Shown: positions 42,364 to 55,500 of the stretch, in pieces | How positions within the stretch are numbered: the first letter of the stretch is position 1 | How the letters are laid out: each line of letters begins with the position of its first letter | NCBI GenBank assembly: GCA_012932865.1 | Contig: SAXG01000040.1 | Coordinates: 351,468 to 415,467, forward strand | Direction: 5' to 3' | Source of the DNA: Amylostereum areolatum | Taxonomy: Eukaryota; Basidiomycota; Agaricomycetes; Russulales; Stereaceae | DNA: 64,000 nucleotides | Position numbers and translations under genes: made by a program | The notes under the pieces: generated by a model | Database searches by the model: none | What the model was told of the DNA's origin: nothing | Seen by the model: the letters and a program-made list of their open reading frames with translations, nothing else

Positions 42364-43628
42364 TCACTGGATCTCTTCCTGCTTCGTCTTTATCGCGTGT
42401 TCGCGTGATACACGGCGTGCACGCTTGATTGCTTCAGGATGTTACAACTTGTCCAAGGTACTTCATTTTTCATTGCCTTATCAGGAAGGACGTCGCTAAA
42501 CGACGGATTACGACTGTGCCCCAGTTCGTAACCGTCTCAACGACGCGACGACGACAGTGCCACAGATCGTCACCGTCTCAACGGCACAGCCGCGACGGTG
42601 CCACAGTCTCATCCCCGTAGATACTTGATGTGACCGTCGCCCAATGTACATATATTTACTCGACCTCCTTTCTTATAAAAGGAGGCTCATCGAACGAGCC
42701 ATTCCTCAGCTCGTTCTCTTTGTAAATACAGGACTGTTCTTAATAGAACCTCCTCTTAAAGCTATTAAAGAGAACTCAAAGTAACTAAGTCGAAAGCTCG
42801 CCTAAGTCTTCCGAGAAGACTTACTGCTTCGCTTATCGACTCCAACCTTCGTATAACCGAGACGTCTGGATCACCTGATCCCACCTCTCACACGTACGAG
42901 TACTGTAGCCTGAGCCGCTTGTCACGTGATAAGGACCGTCCTTAACACAGGAGGTGGAGAGACGATGCCCCGCACACCGTCGCGGTACCCAGTGTTGTCC
43001 TCGTCATCCTCGAGTCCGAGCATTTGCAAGGTGGTTCGTTTATTTCTTTTACCAACGAAATGGCGTGGGCTCCGCATAACGGAGTCAGTGGGATGCGTCG
43101 GGACAGGACCCGCGTCCGCTTGGGCCGGTACAACGTTCTCTGTCAGACGTGATGATGAAAGGCAATCAATTGGATAGTGTACAGATCGGACACAACGAGC
43201 GACGTACCTTTGCCCTCGCACACGTCCAACTCTGGGGAAGTCGTCCTTGCTTTGAGAGCAGGGTCTGGCGACGGGGGTGTGGCTGATGGAGAATCCGCTG
43301 TGGCTAACACTTAAGCTTGACGAGACGGAACAAGGAAACGATAACTACGCACCCAGTGGTAGTACCAGAGCTTCCACCTTGACCCCGGTCTTGCCTACAG
43401 CAGATGTAGGTTTCAATGGTGCCTCCGCTTTAGCACGCGAGCCGCCTTCTTGGATTACACGTAGCCTCTGGAAGGATCGTCAATAAGCCAGGATGAACAC
43501 AGCTGAGGCAAAACACGGATGCTTACGATAGGTTGAAGGTACTTGGGATCAAGTACCATTTCAGGGATGTTGACAGAAATGTCCGTGAAGATCGTGACGT
43601 TCGATTCATTGCGAGCATCGGAAGACAT
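42364..43628 (-). pseudogene. gene I: small hypothetical gene with solo LTR in its last exon
   Basis: Minus-strand exons 43628-43527, 43467-43353, 43303-43208 and 43139 onward; introns of 59, 49 and 68 bp keep frame. The start MSSDARNESNVTIFTDISVN is followed by Pro/Ser/Thr-rich sequence and a basic segment (RHFVGKRNKRTTLQMLGLED). The last exon is cut at GIVSPPP by the solo LTR 42440-42947. Read across the empty site, 23 further residues follow, rich in Arg/Lys, to a TGA at 42366-42364. With the LTR in place translation instead ends 8 codons into it, losing the basic tail, which may be a nuclear localisation signal. Family unknown. Confidence 0.6.
42440..42947. mobile_element. solo LTR (508 bp), same family as the 6497-16680 gypsy element
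   Basis: Its TGTTACAAC and CCTTAACA ends, TATAAAAGGAGG promoter and U5 match the gypsy LTR in reverse orientation, with scattered differences along the length. It is flanked by CAGGA at 42435-42439 and 42948-42952. No internal sequence remains, so it formed by recombination between LTRs and is older than the full copy. Its transcription direction is plus. Confidence 0.95.
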
Positions 43629-44987
43629 TGTGCAGTAGGAGACTCGGAGGAGGCCGCGTGATATAGTAAGTAGAGGCAACTTGGGATAGAGACTGCGAGG
43701 GACCTACTGCTGAAAACAGGGACGTTCCCACGCCAGAATTGCATCTCACATCGAAAACCGTCGACAAGGCGAGGGCCAAGTAGACCAGAACCGGAGGATG
43801 TATTCGAAAAGATGAGATGGATGGGGTGGGAGGAAGGGCAAACGACGCGGCATTACATCTGACTCGCTATGATTACTTTCCCATCATTTCTCACGCCTTC
43901 CATTCCCTTTGTTTCCGTCTCATTACGGTACGTTTTGACTGGGCTTCAAGCTTCAGGCCTTCAAGCCCGGTGGCCGTGAGGGCGCGTGGCGGAAATGGCT
44001 CGATCGGGCCACGTGGTGTGGGTGCTTACGCTCGCAGACGCTCGCCGCCGACTCCTGACCCGACGGTCCTTGTCGCTCGCTCCTGCACAATGCCACAAAA
44101 TCATCCCAGTTATCTCTTGACACCTTCTTCCTTGCATGCGGTAATTGTCGGACATCCCTCCAAGAAGTCGGTTGGGCTCGTCACTTCTTCTCAGCATCGT
44201 CGCCAGACAGCACGTCGCCAGGGCCCAGCTTCAAGTGTCGGCGTGTAAATTTGTAAAACTTCACGGGTGAATCAGGTCGACTGCTAAGTCGGTGGTAAGC
44301 TTTCTAGGTGCGTCTATCTTATTATCAGAGCCATGTGCACGTTCTGACTGTACAGCGAAAAGTCTTGTAGCTGGAGGCAAGGATTTTGGTTGGATCCGGC
44401 TTGTCGATGGTTGAAGCGACGAGCAACCTGGGCTTGCGACACGGCTTCGATGAAGACGGAACCTGGTCAATAACCGCACTCGTCATTGCCTCTCGATGGT
44501 CGAGACTCGGCGATCTGCAGACAAGCAGATTCGGCTATCGACAATCATTATACGCCCATCGTGGATTCCCAAGAACACGGAGATGCGCCTCAGACAAAAT
44601 GCCTTCTATCTAGATTCTGGCCATCCAGTCGGTCACAATACGCCTTCAAAGCAATGAAGAAGGCCAAGCTTCTGTCTTCCACAGCACCACCATAGCCCAC
44701 ACGAGTCGCCGTGCACCCATAGACACCTGCAAGGCAGACTGCGCATTCCGTATCAGCCTGTAAGCACGCATGACTTGGAACTTCGATCTTAGAATTTGAT
44801 CTTGGCTTCCGCCTTTCTTCACAGTTACTTCTGCACGTTGCAATCTGGGGTTCTATCAGTTCTTTTTTTGGTTTCGGGTCCTAGGAATGAGGCAGCGAGC
44901 GCCGACATCATAATCTCGAGGGTCCAGGGTCTCCAAGCTGCTCGCCTTTCCCCCTTTCCCCCTCCATTGAACGCGATCACCTTCACA
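43629..44987. other. intergenic
   Basis: Between the divergent starts of gene I and the helicase/AAA gene. Open frames are short, Arg/Ser/Pro-rich and without convincing splice joins. CT-rich sequence at 44940-44975 directly precedes the helicase ATG and looks like its leader. Confidence 0.35.
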
Positions 44988-47900
44988 ATGGACGCGACTC
45001 GGACTCTCAAGCTCACCCGCCATCTGGACAGTGTTCTCAACGGACATGACGGACCGGCGCGCAACTCCTCCCATCTTTTCCTTGAAGCGGTCTGTGCCCA
45101 AAGCGAGCCCGTAACATGCACCGACAAGATCATTGCAAGCAAAGTTGGCCTCGCCACCGTCCAAAGTGCCATGTTCAAAGACGTATCCCTCACATTCTTC
45201 AATGGCCTCGGGGCGCGCTTCATCGCGTACTTCATGGCACCGGAGCTGAAGGATATCGGCGGCGGACAGTATCTACAACAAATCGTCCTGAAAACTGTCG
45301 AGCCCCCCGTGTTCTGGCGTCCTTTTTCTCAGGCGTCCACGGAAGGAAAGCTGGGGGTAGTCGCCCAGCAGGCCTTCGCTTGGCTGTTGTTGCAGCTTAT
45401 ATCTCTATCCGGAGACGAGGCGGCGCCGTACCGCGAATTCGCCCAGAATCCTTCGGTGCTCAAAAGTCTACTCGCGTCGACGCAAGCAGATACTCGTGCC
45501 CTCGCCCATAGAATCCAACACATCATTGACACCTGCGGCCTCGGTGCTCCCGTCGACACGGAGGGCGGTCCCGGCGGACGACACGATAACGACGACATCG
45601 ACTTCCGCAAAATCAACATCCTCCCCACAGCGGACGAAATTACGTCGAAGGAAGCCCCATTCTTGCGCACTGCGGCAGAGGTCGATGCAATCAACGTCGA
45701 CGAACGTCTCAGCGCCCACCTAGACAACCAATTTCGCCTATATCGCGAAGACATGCTCTTTGAGCTGCGCGACGAGCTCCAGATCGTCTACGGGAAAAAG
45801 AAAGGTCACCATCGTGGCCTGACCGTCGACAGCCTCACCCTTGTTGACATGCATGCGGAGGTTGGCCAGCCTCCGCACAGGTTTCCGAAGTGGGGTATCG
45901 TCCTTCGATGCAGGAAAGACTTTTGGTTCTTCAAGAAGGTCGATCCCAAGAAACGCAAGGCCTTTCTTCTAGGAGATAAGAAGATCATTAAGGACCAGTC
46001 AATGGCTTGTCTTATCGTCGATGATGTCGTGGTATCGTTCATGAAGATCAGGCGCGACGAGGACTACCTCTCCAAGATGCCACCAGAAATAGTTTTGCAA
46101 TTGGATGGAAAGCAGAGTACCATCGACACATTGTGTGCCTTCCGTCGGGCGAAAAACATCAAACTCGTTTAGATTGATACAGCCGTTTTCGCCTACGAGC
46201 CTGTTCTGAGGGCTCTCCAGCAGATGATCCAGATGCCTCTTTGGCGTGAGCTTCTTGCATGGGAACCTGGTGTGACTCTCGAGCCACCGGCCTACTCTCC
46301 AACCGCCGTTATTCAAGCACTCCAGCGCAACGCCCAGCAGGATCTTCAACAGGTCATCCAAACTCCACAACGCATCGTCCTAGATGATGCTCAAGCCAAG
46401 GCTCTCCTCGCTGGCCTTACGCAAAAGGTTTCAATCATTCAAGGGCCGCCTGGTGCGTACGTGTAGTGTGTTCGTCGTTCACCTTGCTTACATAAGTCCA
46501 CGAACGCGACGTCATAGGCACGGGAAAGTCATTCGTAGGGGCTTTGCTCGCTAAGGTATTCCACGACACCACCGATCAAACCATTCTCGTCTGTTGTTAC
46601 ACCAATCATGCCCTCGACCAGTTTCTTGAAGACCTCATGGACATTGGCATCCCCTCCTCCAGTCTCGTTCGCCTCGGCGGGAAGTCGACCACGCGAACGG
46701 AACCCCTTTCTCTTTATAGTCAAAAGCAATTCACCAAATTTACTCGCTCGGATTGGACCGTTATAGACTCTCTGAAGGCTCAGGCAGCGGGAGCGTTTGA
46801 TCGTCTCCAGAAAGCGTTCAAGCAGTGCAAGCATCTTAACGTTTCCCACCGTCTTCTCATCGCCCATATCGAGTTCGAAGACCCTGACTACTATGAGGCC
46901 TTCCGCGTCCCAGATACAGCCTTCGATGGTGGCGATATGATCAAAGTGGGTGGTGGAGGCCGTTCCGTCGACCGGTTCTACCTTATTAGCCAATGGATCC
47001 GCGGCAAAGGCCCAGGTATCTTCCGTAACGAAGACCACATCAAGGCGTCCTCCACAATTTGGAGTATGCCGACCAAGGCTCGCCATGAGCGCTTGTCGGT
47101 TTGGCAAGCCGAGGTCTTCAAAGAAGAAGTGGAGAAGCTTTTTAACCACGGCAAGATGTTCAATGGTTACCAGAGACGGCTGGACCGCAAGTATGCTGAA
47201 AGCGAAAGCACAGTACTTCGGAGCAAACACATCATTGCGTGCACGACCACAGCCGCAGCGAAATACTCAGATGACCTTCGTGCCGCGTCTCCCGACATTC
47301 TCCTTGTTGAAGAAGCGGGCGAGATCCTGGAAAGTCACGTCCTTACTGCTCTCGGGCAGGAGACTTCCCGGCTGATCGCGATTGGTGATCACCAGTACGT
47401 CCATCTCTGCTTCGTTGTCGCTGTATGCTCTAACCAACCAAACTCATAGACAACTTCGGCCCAAGGTCGATAACTACCAGCTCACGGTGGAGAAGGGCGA
47501 TGGCTATGACCTCAATAGGTCTTTATTTGAGCGGCTGGTCTTACGTGGCTACCCGCACGTTACACTCCGCAAACAACACCGGATGTGCCCCGAAATATCC
47601 AAGTTGATTCGCCACCTCACCTATCCCGACCTCGTTGATGCGGACAGTACTCATAACCGCCCCGATCTCCGAGGCGTGCGCGACAACGTTGTCTTCATCA
47701 CGCATGAAAATCCGGAGGATGAACATGCGCGTCTGACAGACATGGAACAGATGGGAGCCAAGTCATCCAAACAGAACAAGTTCGAGGTCGACATGATCCT
47801 CAAAATTCTTCGATATCTTGCCCAGAACGGCTATGGAACGGACAAGGCCGTCATTCTCACTCCTTACCTCGGCCAACTCCATCGTCTTCAGGAGGCTCTC

Positions 47901-50900
47901 CGTGAGGACAATGACCCCATCCTCAACGACCTTGACTCGTACGACCTCGTCCGAGCGGGCCTTCTTTCCGCGGGGGCAGCCAAGGTAGTGAAGAAACCAA
48001 TTCGCCTGGCAACTATCGGTAGGCATCTGCTGTCCTTTCGTCTTGTAGAAAAAAAGGCTGACGTCATTGTCGTCCAGACAACTATCAGGGTGAAGAGAGC
48101 GATATCGTCCTCATCTCTCTCACCCGCAGCAACGCGTCTCACGATATCGGATTCATGTTCTCTCCGGAACGTCTCAATGTTTTACTCTCTCGGGCGCGCA
48201 ATGCCCTCATCATGATTGGAAACGCTGACACGTTCAGCAATGCACGCAAGGGCAAGGAGGTTTGGACACGCCTTTTCAGTTTGCTCAAGGCCGACGGCCA
48301 TATCTACGATGGTCTTCCTGTCAAGTGTGAACGCCATCCAGACCGCACGGCTCTCCTGAAAACCCCGGAAGATTTTGATCAAGAATGTCCCGATGGCGGT
48401 TGCAAGGAGCCTTGGTATGTGAACATATTTATATGGTGATACAGTGACACTTCCTGAATATCCTGTATGTAGTGGCGCCATGCTTGGATGCCAACTCCAC
48501 GCCTGTCCTTCAAAGTGCCACCAGCTATACGACCACTCGAAGATGACTTGCGAACGCATGCTCGATGACCGGTGTCCCAATGGCCATAGACGCTCATGGA
48601 AGTGCCACGAAGCACCACCCCTGACTTGCCAAAAATGCGAAAGGGCCGCAGAGGAGGCCGAGAAAAGGCGACTGAAAGAGCACGAGAAGCAATTAAGGCA
48701 ACAAGCGGAGGAACGGGAACATTCTGAGCGCATCACGCGGCTCGACGAAGAGATTGCGGCGGAGCGAGAAACTGCGAAGGACAGGGAACGTTCTAAGCAA
48801 CGGGCAAATGCGCTGCGTCAAAAACTCAAGGATCTGGAAGATGTAAAGGCGCGGGGTTCGAAGATAACATCACGACCGTCCCCAGAACAGAACGTGAACG
48901 ACGACGAGGAACCCGTTCTCGACTCATCTTCAGCTACAGATCCTTCGTCTCCTCGCTCTATCAGCGAGGACGAACTCCTCGAACCAGATCTTCCTCCATC
49001 CACCGAAGCCGCGCAGACGTCATCAGTCCAGCTATCTCCGTCAGAAGTCAAGTGGCAGCGACAGAAAGACATGGATGGTGCCGATAACGAGAGCATCGAT
49101 GCAATTATGGCCATGTCCGGGCTGGAGAACGTCAAGGCTCAAGTTCTGCGCATCAAGGACAAGATAGACGTCAATCAGCGGCAGGGAACGTCGGTCAAGG
49201 ACGAGCGGTTCAACATCGTTCTCCTTGGAAACCCTGGAACTGGTATGTCTCCTTGGTGCTTTTCTTCCTCTAATCTTCTGACCTGATTGGACCAGGTAAA
49301 ACGACAGTCGCTCGGCATTATGCCAAGTTCCTGACATCTGTTGATGTTCTTCCTGGAGACGAGTTTGTCGAGACGACCGGATCCCGTCTGGCCAACGACG
49401 GCGTTCCCGGTGTCAAGAAGTTGCTCGAGCAGGTGCTTAACGCCGGTGGTGGAGCGATCTTCGTCGACGAAACCTACCAGTTGACCGGGGCAAGTAACTT
49501 TGGAGGCGGACAAGTCCTTGATTTCCTCCTAGCGGAAATGGAGAACAATGTCGGCAAGCTGGTGTTCATCCTGGCCGGATACAACAAGCAGATGGAGAAG
49601 TTCTTCGAGCACAACCCAGGACTTACCAGCCGAGTGCCATATCGCCTCCAATTCGATGACTACACCGACGCGGAGTTACTCCTCATGCTTGAAAGACTGA
49701 TCACCAAGAAGTACTCTGGGAAGATGAAGATTCAGGGCGGTGCTCAAGGATTGTATCCACTCATCGCGGTGCGTCGTTTAGGTCGTGGTCGCGGGCGAGA
49801 TGGGTTTGGAAACGCGAGAGCCCTTCATAATGTGCTGTCCGTCATTTCCGAACACCAAGCTACTCGACTGTCTACCCAACGTAGTCGAGGTTTGACTCCG
49901 GATGACTTCCTCCTGGTGAAGGAAGACTTTATTGGACCTGATCCGTCAAAGGCGGTCCTCCAGAGCGCGGCATGGACAAAACTGAAGGCGCTCACTGGTC
50001 TCACTGCTGTCAAGGCTTCCGTTCAAAATCTAGTCGACCTCATTGCCGAGAACTACAGGAGGGAGCTTATGGAGAAAGAACCCATACAGATGTCTTTGAA
50101 CAGAGTACTTCTCGGTAACCCTGGAACAGGGAAGACGACCGTCGCGAAGCTTTACGGTAGAATCCTCACAGACATTGGGCTCCTCAGCAATGGAGAAGGT
50201 AGGCACGGTAGTATATATGGGGGCAAACAGAGCTAACGGCTTATGTCATAATCATGTAGTGGTGGTTAAAAACCCGGCGGACTTTATCGGGAGCGTGCTC
50301 GGACAATCGGAGAGCAACACGAAGGCAATTCTCGACACCACGGTTGGGAAGGTCCTGGTCATCGACGAGGCATGAACAACTTCCTCGTCCTTAGTTCTGT
50401 CGGCTTACAAAGTGTTTGCACACAGGCTTACGGCTTCTACGGCGGGGCGTCTGGCAGCACGAAACAGAGCGACCCATATAAAACCGCGGTCATCGATACC
50501 ATTGTAGCAGAAGTTCAAAGTGTCCCAGGAGAGGACCGATGTGTCCTTTTGCTCGGGTACGAGCCTCAGATTCGGGAGATGTTCCAGGTGAGACCCAGGG
50601 CCTTGACATCGGCAACCAGCATTTCTGACTGAAATTGTGTACTAGAACGTGAACCCTGGCCTGTCGCGCCGCTTCGCTATTGAAGATGCCTTCCGGTTCG
50701 AGGACTTTTCTGATCCAGAGTTGCTTGGGATCCTCAACCTAAAGCTCAAGCAACAAGACCTCAGCGCATCAGCGGAGGCGAAGCTTGTAGCAGTCGATGT
50801 GCTCGGCCGTGCCCGCAATCGTCCAAACTTCGGAAATGGTGGAGAGGTTGAGAACCTCCTCGCAAAGGCCAAAAACCATTACCAATCAAGGCAGGCCGCT

Positions 50901-52501
50901 CTCCCAATCGATCAGCGGTCATACAACGTCGTTTTCCAGCCGGTCGACTTCGATGCAGACTTCGACCGTGCCGCACATTCCGACTCGAACCTCCAGAACT
51001 TGTTTGCGGACGTGGTTGGCTGTGAGAAGGTTGTCGCAAAGCTTCAAGAGTTCCAGAACATGGCTCGCGTTATGAAGCAGCTTGGGAAGGACGCCAAAGA
51101 AGTACGCAACATGATTCCCACCAATTTCGTCTTCAAGGGCCCGCCTGGTATGGTCTTCATGATATTATCTGACGTAGTACCCAGTTATTGACCTCCATTG
51201 GCTTTTTAGGCACAGGAAAAACGACGACTGCGAGGAAGATGGGTCAAGTATACTACGACATGGGTTTCTTGTCGTCTACAGAGGTCGTCGAATGCTCTGC
51301 CTCCGACCTTGTGGGTGAATATGTCGGTCAAACTGGGCCTAAGACGAAGCAGCTGTTCGAGCGCGCTCTGGGCAAGGTTTTGTTTGTGGACGAGGCATAT
51401 AGACTCAGCGAAGGCCCCTTTGCCAAAGAGGTCATGGACGAGCTTGTTGGTATCCTTACCCAGGAAATATTCATCGGGAAACTCGTCGTTATCATCGCCG
51501 GGTATGATCAGGAGATGAACCAACTTATGGCCGTCAACACCGGACTTTCTAGCTGTTTCCCGGAAGAGATCATGTTCGAACACATGAGTCCCGCCCATTG
51601 CTTGGACATCCTGCGAAAAGAGTTGGACAAAAGCAACATTCAATGCGAGGAGTTGTCCCAGCCGTCCTCGGCCGTGTACCAGAATATGGTCCCGACACTC
51701 CAATCGCTCGCCAATCTCTCTTCTTGGGGCAATGCGCGCGACATGAAGACCCTCGCCAAGCACATGGTCCGCGTCGTTTACAAGAAAACGTCCACCCTTC
51801 CAAATGTCTCCCAGTTGGTTCTTGACGGTCCCGATGCTCTGCAATGCATGTCTGCTATGCTTCAAGAGCGCCAGTCGCGAGTTTTGGATGTTCCTTCATC
51901 CTCAGGACACGACTCGTTTCCTCCAGTTCAGCAACTTTCTCCTCGCCCTCCCACCGCTCCGACGACTTCCACAGCCCATGCGACTCAATCCGCCGCGCCT
52001 CCGCCACTGGAAACACAAGATGCAGAGCTTACGCCCGTTCTTTACGACGGGCGTGATAGTGGGGTCACCGACACAGTCTGGTCCCAGCTGCAACAAGACA
52101 AGCAAGCTGCCATGGACGCAGCGCGGCGCCGGCAGGAGGAGCTCGAAGCTTTGGCCAAAACGCTGGATGACGCTCGTAAAACCGAGGAAACTGCCCGTGC
52201 TCAAACAGCGGCACTGGAAGAATGTAGGCGAAACGCGGCCGCGGACAACGAAGTCAAACGCAAGCTAGAGGAACAGCGTCTGTACGAAATTTCAGTCAGA
52301 GCGGAGGCGGAGAGGATCGCGCGGGAGATCGAGGCTCGTCGGCAGAAGGAAATTGAGGAAAGGAAACAGGAGGCCAAAGTTCAGGAAAAGCTCCGTCTCA
52401 TGGGTGTCTGTGTTGCGGGGTTTAGGTGGATTAAGCAGTCCTCGGGATATCGGTGTGCAGGCGGGGCTCATGTCGTGTCTAACGAGCAGCTTGGTTTATA
52501 G
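44988..52501 (+). CDS. giant SF1 helicase (UPF1/ZNFX1-like) fused to three CbxX/CfqX AAA+ domains
   Basis: Ten exons: 44988-46452, 46518-47394, 47450-48018, 48078-48414, 48473-49242, 49296-50198, 50260-50369 (GC donor), 50426-50587, 50646-51147, 51210-52501; 2329 codons. Residues 1-470 are an N-terminal region typical of Hrr1/ZNFX1 helicases. Helicase: GPPGTGKS at about 486, LVEEAG, GDHQQLRP, RKQHRMCPEISKL, LTPYLGQL, and VLLSRARNALIMIGN. Then come an NFX1-type cysteine region (CGAMLGCQLHACPSKCH) and a long coiled coil. Three AAA+ modules follow with Walker A at about 1340, 1613 and 1899 and Walker B FVDETY, VIDEAY and FVDEAY. A C-terminal coiled coil (about 2140-2270) ends the chain. A TAG at codon 395 (46170-46172) interrupts exon 1, the frame being open on both sides. 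Without readthrough only the N-terminal part would be made. An RNA-surveillance or silencing role is inferred from relatives. Confidence 0.9.
46170..46172 (+). other. in-frame TAG inside the helicase/AAA gene
   Basis: The frame reads KNIKLV, TAG, IDTAVFAYEPVLRAL, with protein-like sequence on both sides and no splice signals that would remove it. CAG (Gln) to TAG by one C-to-T change is the simplest origin. Sequencing error, readthrough or RNA editing remain possible. Confidence 0.7.
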
Positions 52502-55500
52502 ATGGACTTACTCGTGTGTACTCTTACTAGTACTATATCGTGTTCCTACAAGTATACATGCAGATGTGCGAAGTCACCGGTCCGGTCAACGGTCAACGGT
52601 TTAGGATTTCGTCTCGCCGCCGTATATAAGTTCGCCCATGGCACGTGATACGGGCGCTTATGGGAGAAGAGCCGACATCACTGGGGGCAGGATTCCATTT
52701 AAGGCACTTTAACATGAACTGAAAATGGGGAAGAAAAATACAAATTTTCAGATGCTGTGATTGCAAAGGACACGCGATGTAGACCACAAATTTTGCGTTG
52801 ATATGGAAGGGAAGGACAGGAAAGTCAAATGTTAGTTTTCAGATCCGTGTTTTGCCAACGAACACACATCGCACACGTGACATGTTGCGTGCAGGTTTAG
52901 CGCGGGAACACGAGTCCGAAACCCTTGATATGGGTTAAGTCTTCCGGGCAAGAAAATGATTGTGATATTTCCCATTTTTAGATCAGGTTCAGCAGGCGGA
53001 GATTGAATCAATTGTTTGCGTGTATATTGTGTACAATTGGGGATGATCCGCTTCTGAAACAATGAGTATGACGTTCCTGTCCTGTCCATTTTTGGTGCAC
53101 ATATATGTTACATTCGACTGCCGTAATTGCCGATGTTTTTTGGATAACATACTAGTTATTTTAGATGAGTTACCATCCCAACGAACACACAACGAAAACC
53201 AAAAATTTGACATTGGTAAGTACGTCAGCGCCAGCGCCAGTGCACCGGCGACCAGCGTCCGCTCAGAGCTCAGCTCCCATCGCCAGCTCCCACCGGCAAC
53301 GATAAGCTCCCGCCGCCAGAAACGACCAGCGCCCGCCGCCAGCAACGATGACGCAGATACGCGCCGTCGGATGGTCCTAGGTCTGAAGGATGAATGTCAC
53401 GAATCAGGCTCATGAACAGGTGAAATGGCATAGTGAGTAGGCCTACGGCGGTGTGAATGAATGACTCACGACGTTGTTTCAGGGAAATTTTTGATCGCGG
53501 CGGGAAGGTCCTCCTAGGGGAGACGGGAACCAGGTGAGTACATAACCCATGGCAGACGAGACGACGACTCACGCACCACACCCCGTAAACACGTCCACTG
53601 TCTTCCCGACACCTCCCTCTTTCTGTCCCACGCGATCGACGGCGTAGGGTGGATTCCGTCGGGCCTGCGTACAAGAAGGAAACAGGTTAGTAAGTTCGTG
53701 TCGTGCTCCTCGCAGGGGAAGACTCACCGAATTGTCCCGCACAGTGCACGCACGCCCGAACCAGCACGGCCTCCACCCCTCGGAAACAGATACGCGTAAG
53801 CTCTTCCATCTGTCTGCGAACAACGACTGGACTGACCTGGGCACTCGAAGGCGAGCGCGTACGCGGGGCTCCGCCGCGCTCCCTCCCCATCAGCCCACCC
53901 ATCGACAAGGGGTCGTGTGCGCATCGACTTCCCTAGCGTGTGAGCACTACTCACGTTATTGTTAGATTTCGCGTCCTCCCAGCGTCCTCCCCGCACGTCC
54001 TCCGGCTGCCATACTGACATTTCTCCTCGTGCTCCGACAATCCCCAGTACCTTGCGCGACCTTGGGGGGACGGAACGGTCGACGGCCCTGCGAACGAGGT
54101 GAGTACCGCCGTGGACGATGGGCCGCAGTTCACTCACCTGAGTATCCCTGTAGCCGCAAAGTGAACGAGAAAGCGACGGGGGCGGGTGGGTCTTTCACGG
54201 AGCGCGTGAGAACGAACAGGTTCTCACCTTTCGTCGCGCAGGACTGGCACCGTTGCCCAGCGGGTGAGATTGCGGACGACGCGGAGGATTTTTTGGCGAG
54301 CAAGAGATGATGGAAGGGAGGGGACGGACGGACGGACGGATGAGAAGAGTGGCTTGGAGAGCGGGGCGTGGCGAAGTTGTCATTCTCGGGACGTGGACGG
54401 ACCACGGCACCCGAATTCAAATGGACAGGGTAGTGCCGGTGGTAAATACTACACTCACCAGAAGGGGGTACACGCGGGTCCGCCGTGACAAGAGTCATAT
54501 GTAGATGAGCACGTACAAAATAGAATTGCCGCAGACTTACTGTCGTCTTTCCCCCAGCGTCGTCCTTCGCGCACACTCCGTAGTCCTCCACTCGAGACCT
54601 CAAGGCCTCAGGCTTGAGGCATGATGAGCTGGCAGTCGTACCCGGTGTACGCAGTTGTTTCGACGCTTTCGATTGGGTCAAAGACAATGGGGCAGGGCTA
54701 AGAGCTGTGGATACGGAGCGGGCGATGGTGCTACATGAAAATCAAAGGAACTGCGACGCGGGGCGTAACGACATCGAGGAGAATGAACATAGAAAGAGGG
54801 AGGGTTGTGTAGAAGGGGAGAGAAGGGAGACAGGACGAGAAACGTAGATCTCGATACGGGTCATGTTCGAAACTATTTTCCCTAATTTTCGTTATCGTTT
54901 TACGACAGGATCTCTACCCAGCGAAAAAAGCCTTCGCACACCTCCGCTGCACGATTCTCCCAATCTCCCCACAAACTGTACGCGGATTTCTTGTGGTTGG
55001 GCAGCTAGGAAACGCGGACTGGAACGGTTGTGTGGGGAGTGGAAGGGGGGATATCCGAGGGCCTTTGCTTGACAGCAGCTGGAGGGGTATGGGGACCATC
55101 GGCAGGCCTGCGCAACGGACGTGCACTGTGCACGGTGAGTGGCATCGCTAGACCGAGAGTCTGGAGGCTTACCTGGTGGGCGGCCGAACGGGGCCAGCTG
55201 ATTTCCGGGGAGAACGTTTGGTAGTAGACGTAGTCACGGAGATTGAAAGGGATGGTTTGCTCATGGTGGATTGAGAAGGTGAGGGTGCGAAGAGACGTGG
55301 AAGAGGCCGACAGGGCTGAGAATCAGGTAAGGTCACGGTGAGTGCGAGGTTGAAGACGGAGACGAAACAAACGAAATGAGAGAGATGTTGAGTTGCAGCC
55401 GCGTTTCGTTGAAGGACATGTCCATGCGTAGAAAGATGTACCATGAATGAAGCATTTTGAAGTTTTTGGCGCTTGACCCGGTAGTTGCACTACATGCCCT

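Noticed and set aside
43817..44248. 143-codon frame before the helicase gene
   Set aside because: No motif, Arg/Ser-rich, no upstream or downstream exon.
54130..54687. 185-codon minus-strand frame
   Set aside because: Random-looking composition, and the opposite strand here carries better intron signals.
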